Below, piece by piece: positions 30,339 through 36,265 of a stretch of 49,549 bases of DNA; position 1 is the stretch's first letter, and every line of letters starts with the position of its first letter. The translations under genes were made by a program, and so were the position numbers. The notes beneath the pieces were generated by a model. It searched no databases and had not been told where the DNA came from. It worked only from the letters and a program-made list of their open reading frames with translations. This DNA is from a virus: IMG/VR virus record IMGVR_UViG_3300024265_000073, positions 1 through 49,549 of that record; one strand, written 5' to 3'.

Positions 30339-30670
30339 AGAAGTGGACCAAAAGGAATCGTGTGTTCCTGAATAGCCCAGCTAGCGGATGCTTTGCTGGC
30401 GTGGCATGGTCGGTGGCGTTGGAGCAGCAGACAGATTGGCGCTCGGTAACCGACAAAGAGATAGACAGCGCCGACTTTGACCCAAAGAAAAAACCACAGA
30501 AGTGGGCCGTGGATGCCCACATTGAAATAAACAGGGAGGCGCTGGACCATTACGTCAGCCGCAAGGCTCACCTGCGCTCCGTGAAGAACATGCAGCGCGA
30601 ACTGAACAGGTTTATTGCGCTGTCTGAGAAAGCGTTAAGGGACGCGGAGAAGGAAAATGCCAAGAGTTAA
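30335..30670 (+). CDS. basic protein of unknown function
   Basis: 111 residues starting MKKWTKRNRVFLN at the ATG overlapping the endonuclease stop (ATGA). It has a Gly/Ser-rich start (SPASGCFAGVAWSVALEQ) and a long charged helix (YVSRKAHLRSVKNMQRELNRF). It overlaps the exonuclease gene by 14 nt. No family was recognised. Confidence 0.6.
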   Translation: MKKWTKRNRVFLNSPASGCFAGVAWSVALEQQTDWRSVTDKEIDSADFDPKKKPQKWAVDAHIEINREALDHYVSRKAHLRSVKNMQRELNRFIALSEKALRDAEKENAKS

Positions 30671-31433
30671 ACTACCACTGAAGCTATTGTACTTGGACAT
30701 CGAGACCACGCCCCTCAAGGGTACGTTCTGGAATCTATGGCCCAAGTACATACCGCTGAATCAAATGCAAGAGCCGACCTACATACTGTGTTGGGGTGCG
30801 CAATGGCATGGAGACCGAGAGGTAATCTTCTCGTCGGTCAAGGCTGACGGGCGAGAGAACATGATACGTCGGATGCACGCGCTATTGGAGGAGGCCGATG
30901 CTGTCTGTCACTACAATGGCAAGGCGTTCGACATGAAGCACCTGAACAGGGAGTTCGCACTCTATGGGTTGAACCCACCGAGTCACTACTCCCAGGTGGA
31001 CCTGCTCAGTGAGGTCAAGAAGAACTTCAAGCTGCCGTCCAACAAGCTGGACTACGTGTGCCGATACTTCGGTCTCGGTGGCAAGGTCAAGCACGCAGGT
31101 ATAGAGCTATGGTATGGCTGCATGGAGGGCAATGAGCGGGACTGGAAGATCATGGAGAGGTACAACAAGCAGGACGTTAAGCTTCTGCCCAAGCTGTACC
31201 GGTTCATGAGACCTTGGATCAAGGATCACCCCAACGTGGGCCTGTACATCAAGGACCCATTGAAGCCTACGTGTCCCAAGTGTGCCAGCACCAAGCTGCA
31301 CAAGAAGGGGACACAGCACAACACCAAGAAGGCGTCGTACGACAGGTACACATGCCTGTCATGTGGTGAGCCGTGCCGTAGTAGGTTCCAGTCAGCCAAG
31401 ACTAGCGCCAATGTACTAGTGAGGTCACAGTAA
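30657..31433 (+). CDS. DnaQ-like DEDD 3'-5' exonuclease with zinc ribbon
   Basis: 258 residues. LLYLDIETTPLKG gives D14 and E16 (Exo I), HYNGKAFDMKHLN is Exo II, and YNKQDVKLL is Exo III (Tyr-type). The C-terminus has a zinc ribbon, PTCPKCASTKLHKKG followed by YTCLSCG, which may bind nucleic acid. This domain pair is common in podoviral replication regions, additional to the polymerase's own exonuclease. It probably acts in recombination or host DNA breakdown. Confidence 0.85.
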   Translation: MPRVKLPLKLLYLDIETTPLKGTFWNLWPKYIPLNQMQEPTYILCWGAQWHGDREVIFSSVKADGRENMIRRMHALLEEADAVCHYNGKAFDMKHLNREFALYGLNPPSHYSQVDLLSEVKKNFKLPSNKLDYVCRYFGLGGKVKHAGIELWYGCMEGNERDWKIMERYNKQDVKLLPKLYRFMRPWIKDHPNVGLYIKDPLKPTCPKCASTKLHKKGTQHNTKKASYDRYTCLSCGEPCRSRFQSAKTSANVLVRSQ

Positions 31434-31582
31434 TGGAGACTCAGGACTTCTACGACCACCTTGCTACCTTACGGGAGCAAGACCCGGACTACATCGTGGA
31501 TGTACTAGATATATCCAGCGATGAATTATTGATGGCCTTCGGAGTGAAGGCCGCTAACTTTATCGAGGAAGAATATGGCTAA
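31433..31582 (+). CDS. conserved 49-residue podoviral protein
   Basis: METQDFYDHLATLREQDPDY and IVDVLDISSDELLMAFG read as a compact all-helical protein. The pattern 'LreqdPd.iVD.L.is.eeLL..F' is one I know from small genes next to exonuclease genes in marine podoviruses; the function is unknown. The ATG shares its A with the exonuclease TAA, and the end overlaps the sulfotransferase-like ATG by 8 nt. Confidence 0.6.
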   Translation: METQDFYDHLATLREQDPDYIVDVLDISSDELLMAFGVKAANFIEEEYG

Positions 31583-32027
31583 GTTTGTAATTACAGGGCT
31601 GCCACGCTCCCGAACGGCGTGGTTCGCAGCCTATCTGACCAACGGTGACACGTTTTGTCACCACGAAGCTATCTTTCACGGCAAGTCAATGGACCTAGAG
31701 GGCTACGCCAACGTCGGTAACTCCGACAGTGGCTACGTCCTCCGCCCCCAATGGGCAACGGAGCAGGACGATCACAGGATCGTTGTGATCCATCGGGATA
31801 TTGACGAGGTACGAGCTAGCCTGGCCGCAGTAGGAGTGTTCGACGCATGGGATCTACTGCTCGACTGTGCCTCTAAGCTGGACGACTTGAAGGGTATGCA
31901 CATGAACTTCGGACAGGTAGATGAGAAGCTCGAGGATATTTGTAACTTCATCGGAGTACCATATGACCATGACAGGGCGGAGTTGTTCAAGACCCTGCAC
32001 ATTGAACCAATGGACTTCACAGCATAA
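31575..32027 (+). CDS. sulfotransferase-like P-loop protein
   Basis: 150 residues. VITGLPRSRTAWFAAYL near the N-terminus resembles the 5'-phosphosulfate-binding loop of sulfotransferases. IVVIHRDIDEVRASLA resembles the 3'-phosphate-binding strand and helix. The protein is shorter than cellular enzymes (250-300) but matches the small phage form. It could sulfate a host surface sugar or small molecule using PAPS, perhaps to block superinfection; this is inference. Confidence 0.7.
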   Translation: MAKFVITGLPRSRTAWFAAYLTNGDTFCHHEAIFHGKSMDLEGYANVGNSDSGYVLRPQWATEQDDHRIVVIHRDIDEVRASLAAVGVFDAWDLLLDCASKLDDLKGMHMNFGQVDEKLEDICNFIGVPYDHDRAELFKTLHIEPMDFTA

Positions 32028-32036
32028 GGAAAGATA

Positions 32037-32582
32037 ATGAGTCACGTATATTTTATAGGAGACCTGCACTTTGGACACCACAACATCAGCAAATTCCGGA
32101 CGCAATTCCCGAATGAGTCTGTCCATCGGCAGTTCCTCATGGATACATGGACTGACACCGTTAAAAAGAGGGACGTTGTCTATGTTATGGGGGACGCAGC
32201 CTTCACTCAGGACGGCCTCGATTCTATTTGTACACTCGCGGGCCGCAAAATACTTATTCGGGGGAACCACGATCTCCTTCCCACTGAGGCTTACCTTAGT
32301 GCTTTCGCGGAAGTCTACGGAGCACTAGCATGGAAAGGACTATGGCTGACACACATCCCAATACACCCGTCGGAACTGTACGGGCGCACCAACGTGCATG
32401 GTCACTGTCACAGAGGCGGGCCATCTGGCGTCCACGATGCGGGGGCCGACTTCCGTGGCATCAGCTCAGGCGTGAAGGCAACATACTTCAACACCTGTGC
32501 CGAGTACCTACCCACACCATACAAACCGATCAACTACCACGAAATGAAGGGGTTAATCAATGAAACAATCTCGAAAGGTTAG
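32037..32582 (+). CDS. calcineurin-like metallophosphoesterase
   Basis: 181 residues. The metal-binding motifs are in order: GDLHFGHHN (D9, H11), VMGDAAF, IRGNHD and a late GHCH-type site (VHGHCHRGG). The fold is that of small phage phosphoesterases such as lambda-like and T4-like proteins. Substrate is unknown (phosphodiester or cyclic nucleotide). A role against cyclic-nucleotide defence is possible but unsupported by anything specific here. Confidence 0.85.
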   Translation: MSHVYFIGDLHFGHHNISKFRTQFPNESVHRQFLMDTWTDTVKKRDVVYVMGDAAFTQDGLDSICTLAGRKILIRGNHDLLPTEAYLSAFAEVYGALAWKGLWLTHIPIHPSELYGRTNVHGHCHRGGPSGVHDAGADFRGISSGVKATYFNTCAEYLPTPYKPINYHEMKGLINETISKG

Positions 32583-32814
32583 CGCTACTGAGGCGTTCCT
32601 GAACATAGGAAGCGGCTTCATTATCGCTCTAATAGTATGGCAGTCATTGGCTGCCTTCCTAGGCATACCCATGCCCATAGGCACCAATGTGTTTATCACA
32701 TCTGTGTTCACAGTAGTCTCAGTTGTACGCTCGTACATCTGGCGACGAGTGTTCACCAACTGGCTGAACGAGAAGCTTCATCTGTTCTATGGAGACACGG
32801 ATGCCAATGCTTAG
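32560..32814 (+). CDS. two-span membrane protein (DUF7220-like)
   Basis: 84 residues. MKQSRKVSATEAFLNIGSGF leads into two hydrophobic spans (IIALIVWQSLAAFLGIPMP and GTNVFITSVFTVVSVVRSYI), then WRRVFTNWL. The layout is that of a widely spread small phage membrane protein. It overlaps both neighbours. The function is unknown. Confidence 0.65.
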   Translation: MKQSRKVSATEAFLNIGSGFIIALIVWQSLAAFLGIPMPIGTNVFITSVFTVVSVVRSYIWRRVFTNWLNEKLHLFYGDTDANA

Positions 32815-33037
32815 CACCCGGTGCGTGGCTTGCGGTCATGATTGGACCACGATCTTGAAGATCGAAGATTGGCCGCAGCCTTGCCCCGAGTGTGAAAGTA
32901 AACGGACGGTGATACTGCCCTCGTACCCGTCGAAGCCAATACACAAAGAGGGCGACCCCATGAGACAGGGGAACATTGACCCACCTATCAAATCATATGC
33001 CAAGGACAGGCGCAAGGGTGGAAAGGATACGACATGA
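32789..33037 (+). CDS. zinc-ribbon protein
   Basis: 82 residues. CVACGHDW and CPECESK are two C-x2-C pairs forming a zinc ribbon. The C-terminal part is basic and flexible (SYAKDRRKGGKDTT). Internal Met5 or Met7 could be the true start, since the first residues overlap the previous gene. Likely a nucleic-acid- or protein-binding accessory. Confidence 0.6.
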   Translation: METRMPMLSTRCVACGHDWTTILKIEDWPQPCPECESKRTVILPSYPSKPIHKEGDPMRQGNIDPPIKSYAKDRRKGGKDTT

Positions 33038-33231
33038 ACGATATAAGCAGGCCGTTTGAGCTAGAGAGTATGACAGCACATGACTTCCTGTGTGAGATAG
33101 CGGAGAATATTGACAACAGACCAGATGTAAAGATGTTCTCAATTCGATTTGTGGATAAGTTTCGAACTGAGCGGCTGATGACACTGGAGTTACAGCCCGT
33201 TGGTTGGGCGATAGATAAAACGGAGCATTAG
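33034..33231 (+). CDS. small protein of unknown function
   Basis: 65 residues, ATGA overlap with the previous gene. The helix (SMTAHDFLCEIAENIDN) and beta part (VKMFSIRFVDKFRTERLMTL) suggest a compact domain. No family was recognised. Confidence 0.55.
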   Translation: MNDISRPFELESMTAHDFLCEIAENIDNRPDVKMFSIRFVDKFRTERLMTLELQPVGWAIDKTEH

Positions 33232-33232
33232 T

Positions 33233-33559
33233 ATGAGGTACATGAGAGTAAGTTCAGTCAAACAACGTATATCAGGTGGCATGATCTTGGCGATAGCCGT
33301 GATCACACTGATGGCGTTTGGCTGTCAAGACGACCCGGCATTTGCTGCCGAAGAAGAAGAGAAGAAAGCCACGCCAACCTATGAGATCTCACTGATCACA
33401 TGGTACGACGAGGTTCCACCGTTCAAGAACGTATTTGTGTTTGTCTGGAAGAGTGCATGTGTACGCTTCAAGGAGAACACACAGATCAAGCTTGACCACT
33501 ATTCAGACGACCCGCTGTTTGGGTCCATACTTGGCGATTGCCAGAGGATACTACAATGA
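33233..33559 (+). CDS. secreted or lipidated small protein
   Basis: 108 residues. The basic N-terminus and hydrophobic segment (MILAIAVITLMAFGCQ) form a signal, with either lipidation at Cys31 or cleavage after AFA. A short acidic stretch follows, then a beta-rich domain (YEISLITWYDEVPPFKNVFV) with two cysteines that could form a disulfide. It is adjacent to another secreted protein (33556) and an SPFH protein. The role is unknown but envelope-directed. Confidence 0.6.
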   Translation: MRYMRVSSVKQRISGGMILAIAVITLMAFGCQDDPAFAAEEEEKKATPTYEISLITWYDEVPPFKNVFVFVWKSACVRFKENTQIKLDHYSDDPLFGSILGDCQRILQ

Positions 33560-34092
33560 AAGGAATGATTGCAATTTTATGGCTGGCCCTGTCCAGCTTC
33601 GCATGGGCTGACGGACCTGATGGTGACGAGCCTTGCTCACACCCCAATTTCGTAACCCATGAGTGCCTTGCCACGTTGGACCTCGACGGAGAGGATGGCT
33701 CGGACGGGACAGACGGCATCGACGGAGTCGATGGGGTTGATGGATCTCGAGGAGATGTCGGACTTCGAGGCGAAACCGGCCCCGCAGGGGCCGACGGCGT
33801 TGCGGGTGTGCAGGGCCGCATGGGTCCTTCCGGACCGCCTGGAACCGTCCCCACTGAGTGGTACAATGATATCCGAGGCCACTTCGCTGCAACATCAGCG
33901 GCTCAGGTGCATCTACCGCAGAATAAGAACAGCCGCCTCACGCTTGGCACAGCGCGCGTCATGGGACGCACTGGTATTGGCATTGGCTACGCCTATCGAG
34001 CATCTGACGAGGGCAGCACGGCCTTTACGTTAGCTCTGGGCCGCTCAAACAGCGCTAAGGTAGTCCAACTTGGCATATCGGTGGAGTTCTAG
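33556..34092 (+). CDS. secreted collagen-like protein with YadA-like C-terminal anchor
   Basis: 178 residues from ATG 33556. A signal peptide (MIAILWLALSSFAWADG) is followed by a Cys-containing head. Next come about 20 Gly-X-Y-like triplets (GSDGTDGIDGVDGVDG, then GETGPAGADG, GPSGPPG), suggesting a collagen-like trimeric stalk. A short helix (WYNDIRGHFAATSAAQ) leads to four amphipathic beta strands ending VVQLGISVEF, with terminal Phe. Four strands per chain plus a trimeric stalk match the 12-stranded YadA-type barrel. It may expose a collagen-like stalk on the host surface; inferred only. Confidence 0.7.
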   Translation: MKGMIAILWLALSSFAWADGPDGDEPCSHPNFVTHECLATLDLDGEDGSDGTDGIDGVDGVDGSRGDVGLRGETGPAGADGVAGVQGRMGPSGPPGTVPTEWYNDIRGHFAATSAAQVHLPQNKNSRLTLGTARVMGRTGIGIGYAYRASDEGSTAFTLALGRSNSAKVVQLGISVEF

Positions 34093-34094
34093 CC

Positions 34095-34619
34095 ATGTTT
34101 GAGAGGCTAATTGACCTACTTGTCGAGTTCATTGAGCTATTCCAGTTCTTTGTATACATCGACGAGTTCGAGGGAGCCGTGGTTCTACGGGCCGGGAAGT
34201 ATCACCGGACCCTAGGGCCGGGTGCTCATTGGATCATCCCATTTGGCGTGGAGGACCTGATTGATGTTAACACCAAGCCCGAGCCTTTGTACTGCGACCC
34301 CCAAAGTCTCCACACCAAGGACCAGTACCTTGTCAATATCCAGATCGGATTCACCTATCGCGTCACCTGCCCTAAGACTTTCCTCCTTGACTATGAAGAT
34401 ACCGAGGGTGCTATTGCCATGCTCATATCAGGGAGCGTCACTACGGCTGTACATAGAACGAAATGGAATGACCTGCGCCGTGGCGTATGGCTTCGCAGCC
34501 TTAAGACCCAAGCAAACCGTATTGCTAACAAGCGGGGAGCCGAGGTCGAAGAAATCATTGTACAAGATTTGGCAAACGGCGATGCGAATAGGCTCTGGAT
34601 CGAAGGAGTAGAGCTATGA
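34095..34619 (+). CDS. SPFH/band-7 (prohibitin-like) membrane protein
   Basis: 174 residues. A hydrophobic N-terminus (LIDLLVEFIELFQFFVYID) is followed by an SPFH domain: GAVVLRAGKYHRTLGPGAHW then IIPFGVEDLIDVNTK and LVNIQIGFTYRV. The C-terminal helix includes LKTQANRIANKRGAEVEEI. Full band-7 proteins are longer with a coiled coil, so this is a short phage form. Cellular homologues scaffold membrane microdomains and regulate membrane proteases. It may protect or organise the host membrane during infection. Confidence 0.82.
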   Translation: MFERLIDLLVEFIELFQFFVYIDEFEGAVVLRAGKYHRTLGPGAHWIIPFGVEDLIDVNTKPEPLYCDPQSLHTKDQYLVNIQIGFTYRVTCPKTFLLDYEDTEGAIAMLISGSVTTAVHRTKWNDLRRGVWLRSLKTQANRIANKRGAEVEEIIVQDLANGDANRLWIEGVEL

Positions 34620-34786
34620 AATTTCTGCGCAAGCTAGTGACGTACGTTGTACGTATCTACATTGTGTTCGCCATCATCTTCACGTACTGGTACATCTATG
34701 ACCGGGGCGTGGATGATGGCTATTGGGAGCATGAGGGAGAGGAAAATGCGTACGGTTGCGAAGTTATCACCGGCAGTTTGGTCTGA
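34616..34786 (+). CDS. 56-residue single-span membrane protein
   Basis: MKFLRKLVTYVVRIYIVFAI then IFTYWYIYDRG gives one hydrophobic span and an acidic C-terminus. The start overlaps the band-7 stop (ATGA). It is the second-last gene of the early unit. The function is unknown; it could partner the band-7 protein. Confidence 0.55.
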   Translation: MKFLRKLVTYVVRIYIVFAIIFTYWYIYDRGVDDGYWEHEGEENAYGCEVITGSLV

Positions 34787-35162
34787 CGAATTGAAGAAGG
34801 TGATGATTGATAACCTCAAAATGCAAAACGCCCCAATTAAGGGGCGTAAGGCTGATATGATAATACTGGATGATCTAGTTGAAATCAGTCATGCTGCTCT
34901 CAGTCACAGTCACCTAACGGTTCGTCGTGCGCGCGGATCACGGCTTCCAAGAGCCGGATATGTCCTTTTAGGGACGCATCGTTACCCGCTACCTGACCTA
35001 GTAGAGAAGGGGATATCCTCTTTATCGTTAACTGTTGATCAACAGACAGAGGCTCCAGAACAAAGTCCCGAAGAGGAACACAAATTGGACCTTCGACCGG
35101 GAAGGGTGTGGCACACCCGGCCAATAGCAAAACTACAAGCATTGAAGATACCCTGTGCTTAG
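34746..35162 (+). CDS. last early gene; 3' half antisense to the o-spanin gene
   Basis: 138 residues. ATG 34746 follows a good AGAGGAAA site. The first 45 residues look like a real protein (SPAVWSDELKKVMIDNLKMQ, KGRKADMIILDDLVEI), with a Walker-B-like hydrophobic strand ending DD. The rest is Arg/Ser/Leu-rich and lies opposite the o-spanin frame, so its composition may be dictated by that gene. It also carries the late-unit terminator hairpin. A short true protein with a read-through tail is possible. Confidence 0.4.
   Translation: MRTVAKLSPAVWSDELKKVMIDNLKMQNAPIKGRKADMIILDDLVEISHAALSHSHLTVRRARGSRLPRAGYVLLGTHRYPLPDLVEKGISSLSLTVDQQTEAPEQSPEEEHKLDLRPGRVWHTRPIAKLQALKIPCA
34813..34847 (-). terminator. 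intrinsic terminator of the late unit
   Basis: On the minus strand ACGCCCC-TTAATT-GGGGCGT (34847-34828) is a perfect 7-bp stem followed by TTTGCATTTTGAGG. It lies 53 nt past the o-spanin stop, the last late gene, and inside the last early gene on the opposite strand. Confidence 0.65.
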
Positions 35163-35169
35163 AAATCAT
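34900..35169 (-). CDS. o-spanin lipoprotein (Rz1-like)
   Basis: 89 residues starting MISKHRVSSMLVVLLLAGCA. The lipobox LLAGC gives Cys19, so the mature protein would be an outer-membrane lipoprotein with about 70 periplasmic residues including a Pro-rich start. Its start lies 11 nt inside the end of the i-spanin gene, the usual overlapping Rz/Rz1 arrangement. It should connect with the i-spanin to fuse inner and outer membranes at lysis. Confidence 0.78.
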   Translation of the reverse strand: MISKHRVSSMLVVLLLAGCATPFPVEGPICVPLRDFVLEPLSVDQQLTIKRISPSLLGQVAGNDASLKGHIRLLEAVIRAHDEPLGDCD

Positions 35170-35446
35170 CCGTTCCCTCCTCCAAACTCTTGATGCCCGT
35201 GAACTCTTCATCGGGCTTCTTGAGTTCTTTGATAATCTCAGCCCTTCGGCTGACTAATCTCTTCTTCTCTTCCTTGACAATTCTTTTCTTCGTAGCCTCG
35301 GCTTTCTGCCGGGCTACGAGAGTATCACGCACGACCTTGAGTCTCTTGTTCTGATTCTTGAGATAGTTCATTCGTAAGATCAAGGCGGCCAGCCCGACAA
35401 GGGCGGTCCCCACAATCGCTAACTTAGCCTGTAGTCCCGCTAACAC
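35159..35446 (-). CDS. i-spanin (Rz-like)
   Basis: 95 residues. One N-terminal transmembrane helix (LAIVGTALVGLAALILRMNY) is followed by a long charged coiled coil (NQNKRLKVVRDTLVARQKAE, KRIVKEEKKRLVSRRAEI), the standard i-spanin layout. The o-spanin gene overlaps its 3' end. It follows the holin gene, so the lysis genes end the late unit. Confidence 0.78.
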   Translation of the reverse strand: MLAGLQAKLAIVGTALVGLAALILRMNYLKNQNKRLKVVRDTLVARQKAEATKKRIVKEEKKRLVSRRAEIIKELKKPDEEFTGIKSLEEGTDDF

Positions 35447-35675
35447 CTGCGATTCCCTCCTTAGTTACCATCCTCAGTCCTATATTCAGGACACCTACCC
35501 CAAACAAAACCCACGGCATGATCACCGGACTTACTACCGGGATCAGGACGGGCAGGAATTGTTCAACACCAGTGAGCAGCGCCGCTACACAAGTAGCGAC
35601 GTTGGCCCACACGGTCTTGGACTTATACCACCGTTTAACCGGTGGCTTTAGTGTCTTCAGCTTTAGCTTCGGCAC
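35424..35675 (-). CDS. putative two-span holin
   Basis: 83 residues. A basic N-terminus with YKSKTVWANVATCVAALL (a pattern common in small phage holins), two hydrophobic spans, and a short basic/polar end. It overlaps the i-spanin gene by 23 nt and sits in the lysis cluster. It should permeabilise the inner membrane to release the M15 endolysin, though other small membrane proteins here could also serve. Confidence 0.65.
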   Translation of the reverse strand: MPKLKLKTLKPPVKRWYKSKTVWANVATCVAALLTGVEQFLPVLIPVVSPVIMPWVLFGVGVLNIGLRMVTKEGIAGVSGTTG

Positions 35676-35877
35676 TTGGTACTTCCTCTGCTAGTAACTC
35701 GACGAGCATTGCTGATTGCTTTACTCGGCTCATGACTGGATCAGCTACTCCCCATTTGATTTGTCCGCCAATGAGAGAACTCAACTCATTGAATACCACT
35801 TGCGGCAATGCTATATGGGTGGCGCTATTGATGTCAGTTACTTTTTTTACTTTCCGTTTCGCTTTACTGCGTGCCAT
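35635..35877 (-). CDS. small basic-to-acidic protein near lysis genes
   Basis: 80 residues. The N-terminus is very basic (MARSKAKRKVKKV), the middle is helical (VVFNELSSLIGGQIKWGVAD, SRVKQSAMLVELLAEEV), and the C-terminus is acidic. It overlaps the holin start by 41 nt. No family was recognised; a tail or lysis accessory is possible. Confidence 0.5.
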   Translation of the reverse strand: MARSKAKRKVKKVTDINSATHIALPQVVFNELSSLIGGQIKWGVADPVMSRVKQSAMLVELLAEEVPSAEAKAEDTKATG

Positions 35878-35893
35878 GTCATGGCTCCTGCGG

Positions 35894-36265
35894 TTATCCC
35901 GCGTCTATTTTACCTTCAATGAAGGTCTTCACTTGTGCCACTGTCCGTGGCGTTAAACTATGCTCCGACCGGAGTAAGTTTATTTCACTCACCAACCCCT
36001 CTATCAAAGCGTTAAATGCAGGCTCAGTTAGCTGGATCTTGTGACTGTTCTTTCTTATTGTGTCATTGACAGCAGCCGTGGCTGAGTCTATGTCATCTTG
36101 ATTGACGATGTAATCAGCCAACGCTGTATCCAGAGCAGCTTGGGTCACATCTGTGACCTCCAGCTCACTCGTCGAAGGATCGTGCATAATCAATGCAGGA
36201 TCACCTCCAGCCAGCTCACATATTTTACGCCAATCTTGCGTGTCGAGTACTACTACCTTAGCCAT
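35894..36265 (-). CDS. protein following the large tail fibre (possible chaperone)
   Basis: 123 residues from the ATG that shares its A with the tail fibre TAA, preferred over an upstream start inside that gene. It is acidic, mainly helical (ALDTALADYIVNQDDIDSAT, FNALIEGLVSEINLLRSE). Its place directly after the fibre suggests a fibre assembly factor. No family was recognised. Confidence 0.55.
   Translation of the reverse strand: MAKVVVLDTQDWRKICELAGGDPALIMHDPSTSELEVTDVTQAALDTALADYIVNQDDIDSATAAVNDTIRKNSHKIQLTEPAFNALIEGLVSEINLLRSEHSLTPRTVAQVKTFIEGKIDAG

Noticed and set aside
35205-35275. plus-strand terminator for the early unit (GCCCG...CGGGC and TCAGCC-CTTC-GGCTGA at 35238-35253, followed by T-rich DNA)
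   Set aside because: The stems are only 5-6 bp, lie within the i-spanin gene, and the T-rich parts are interrupted; kept as a possibility, not a feature.
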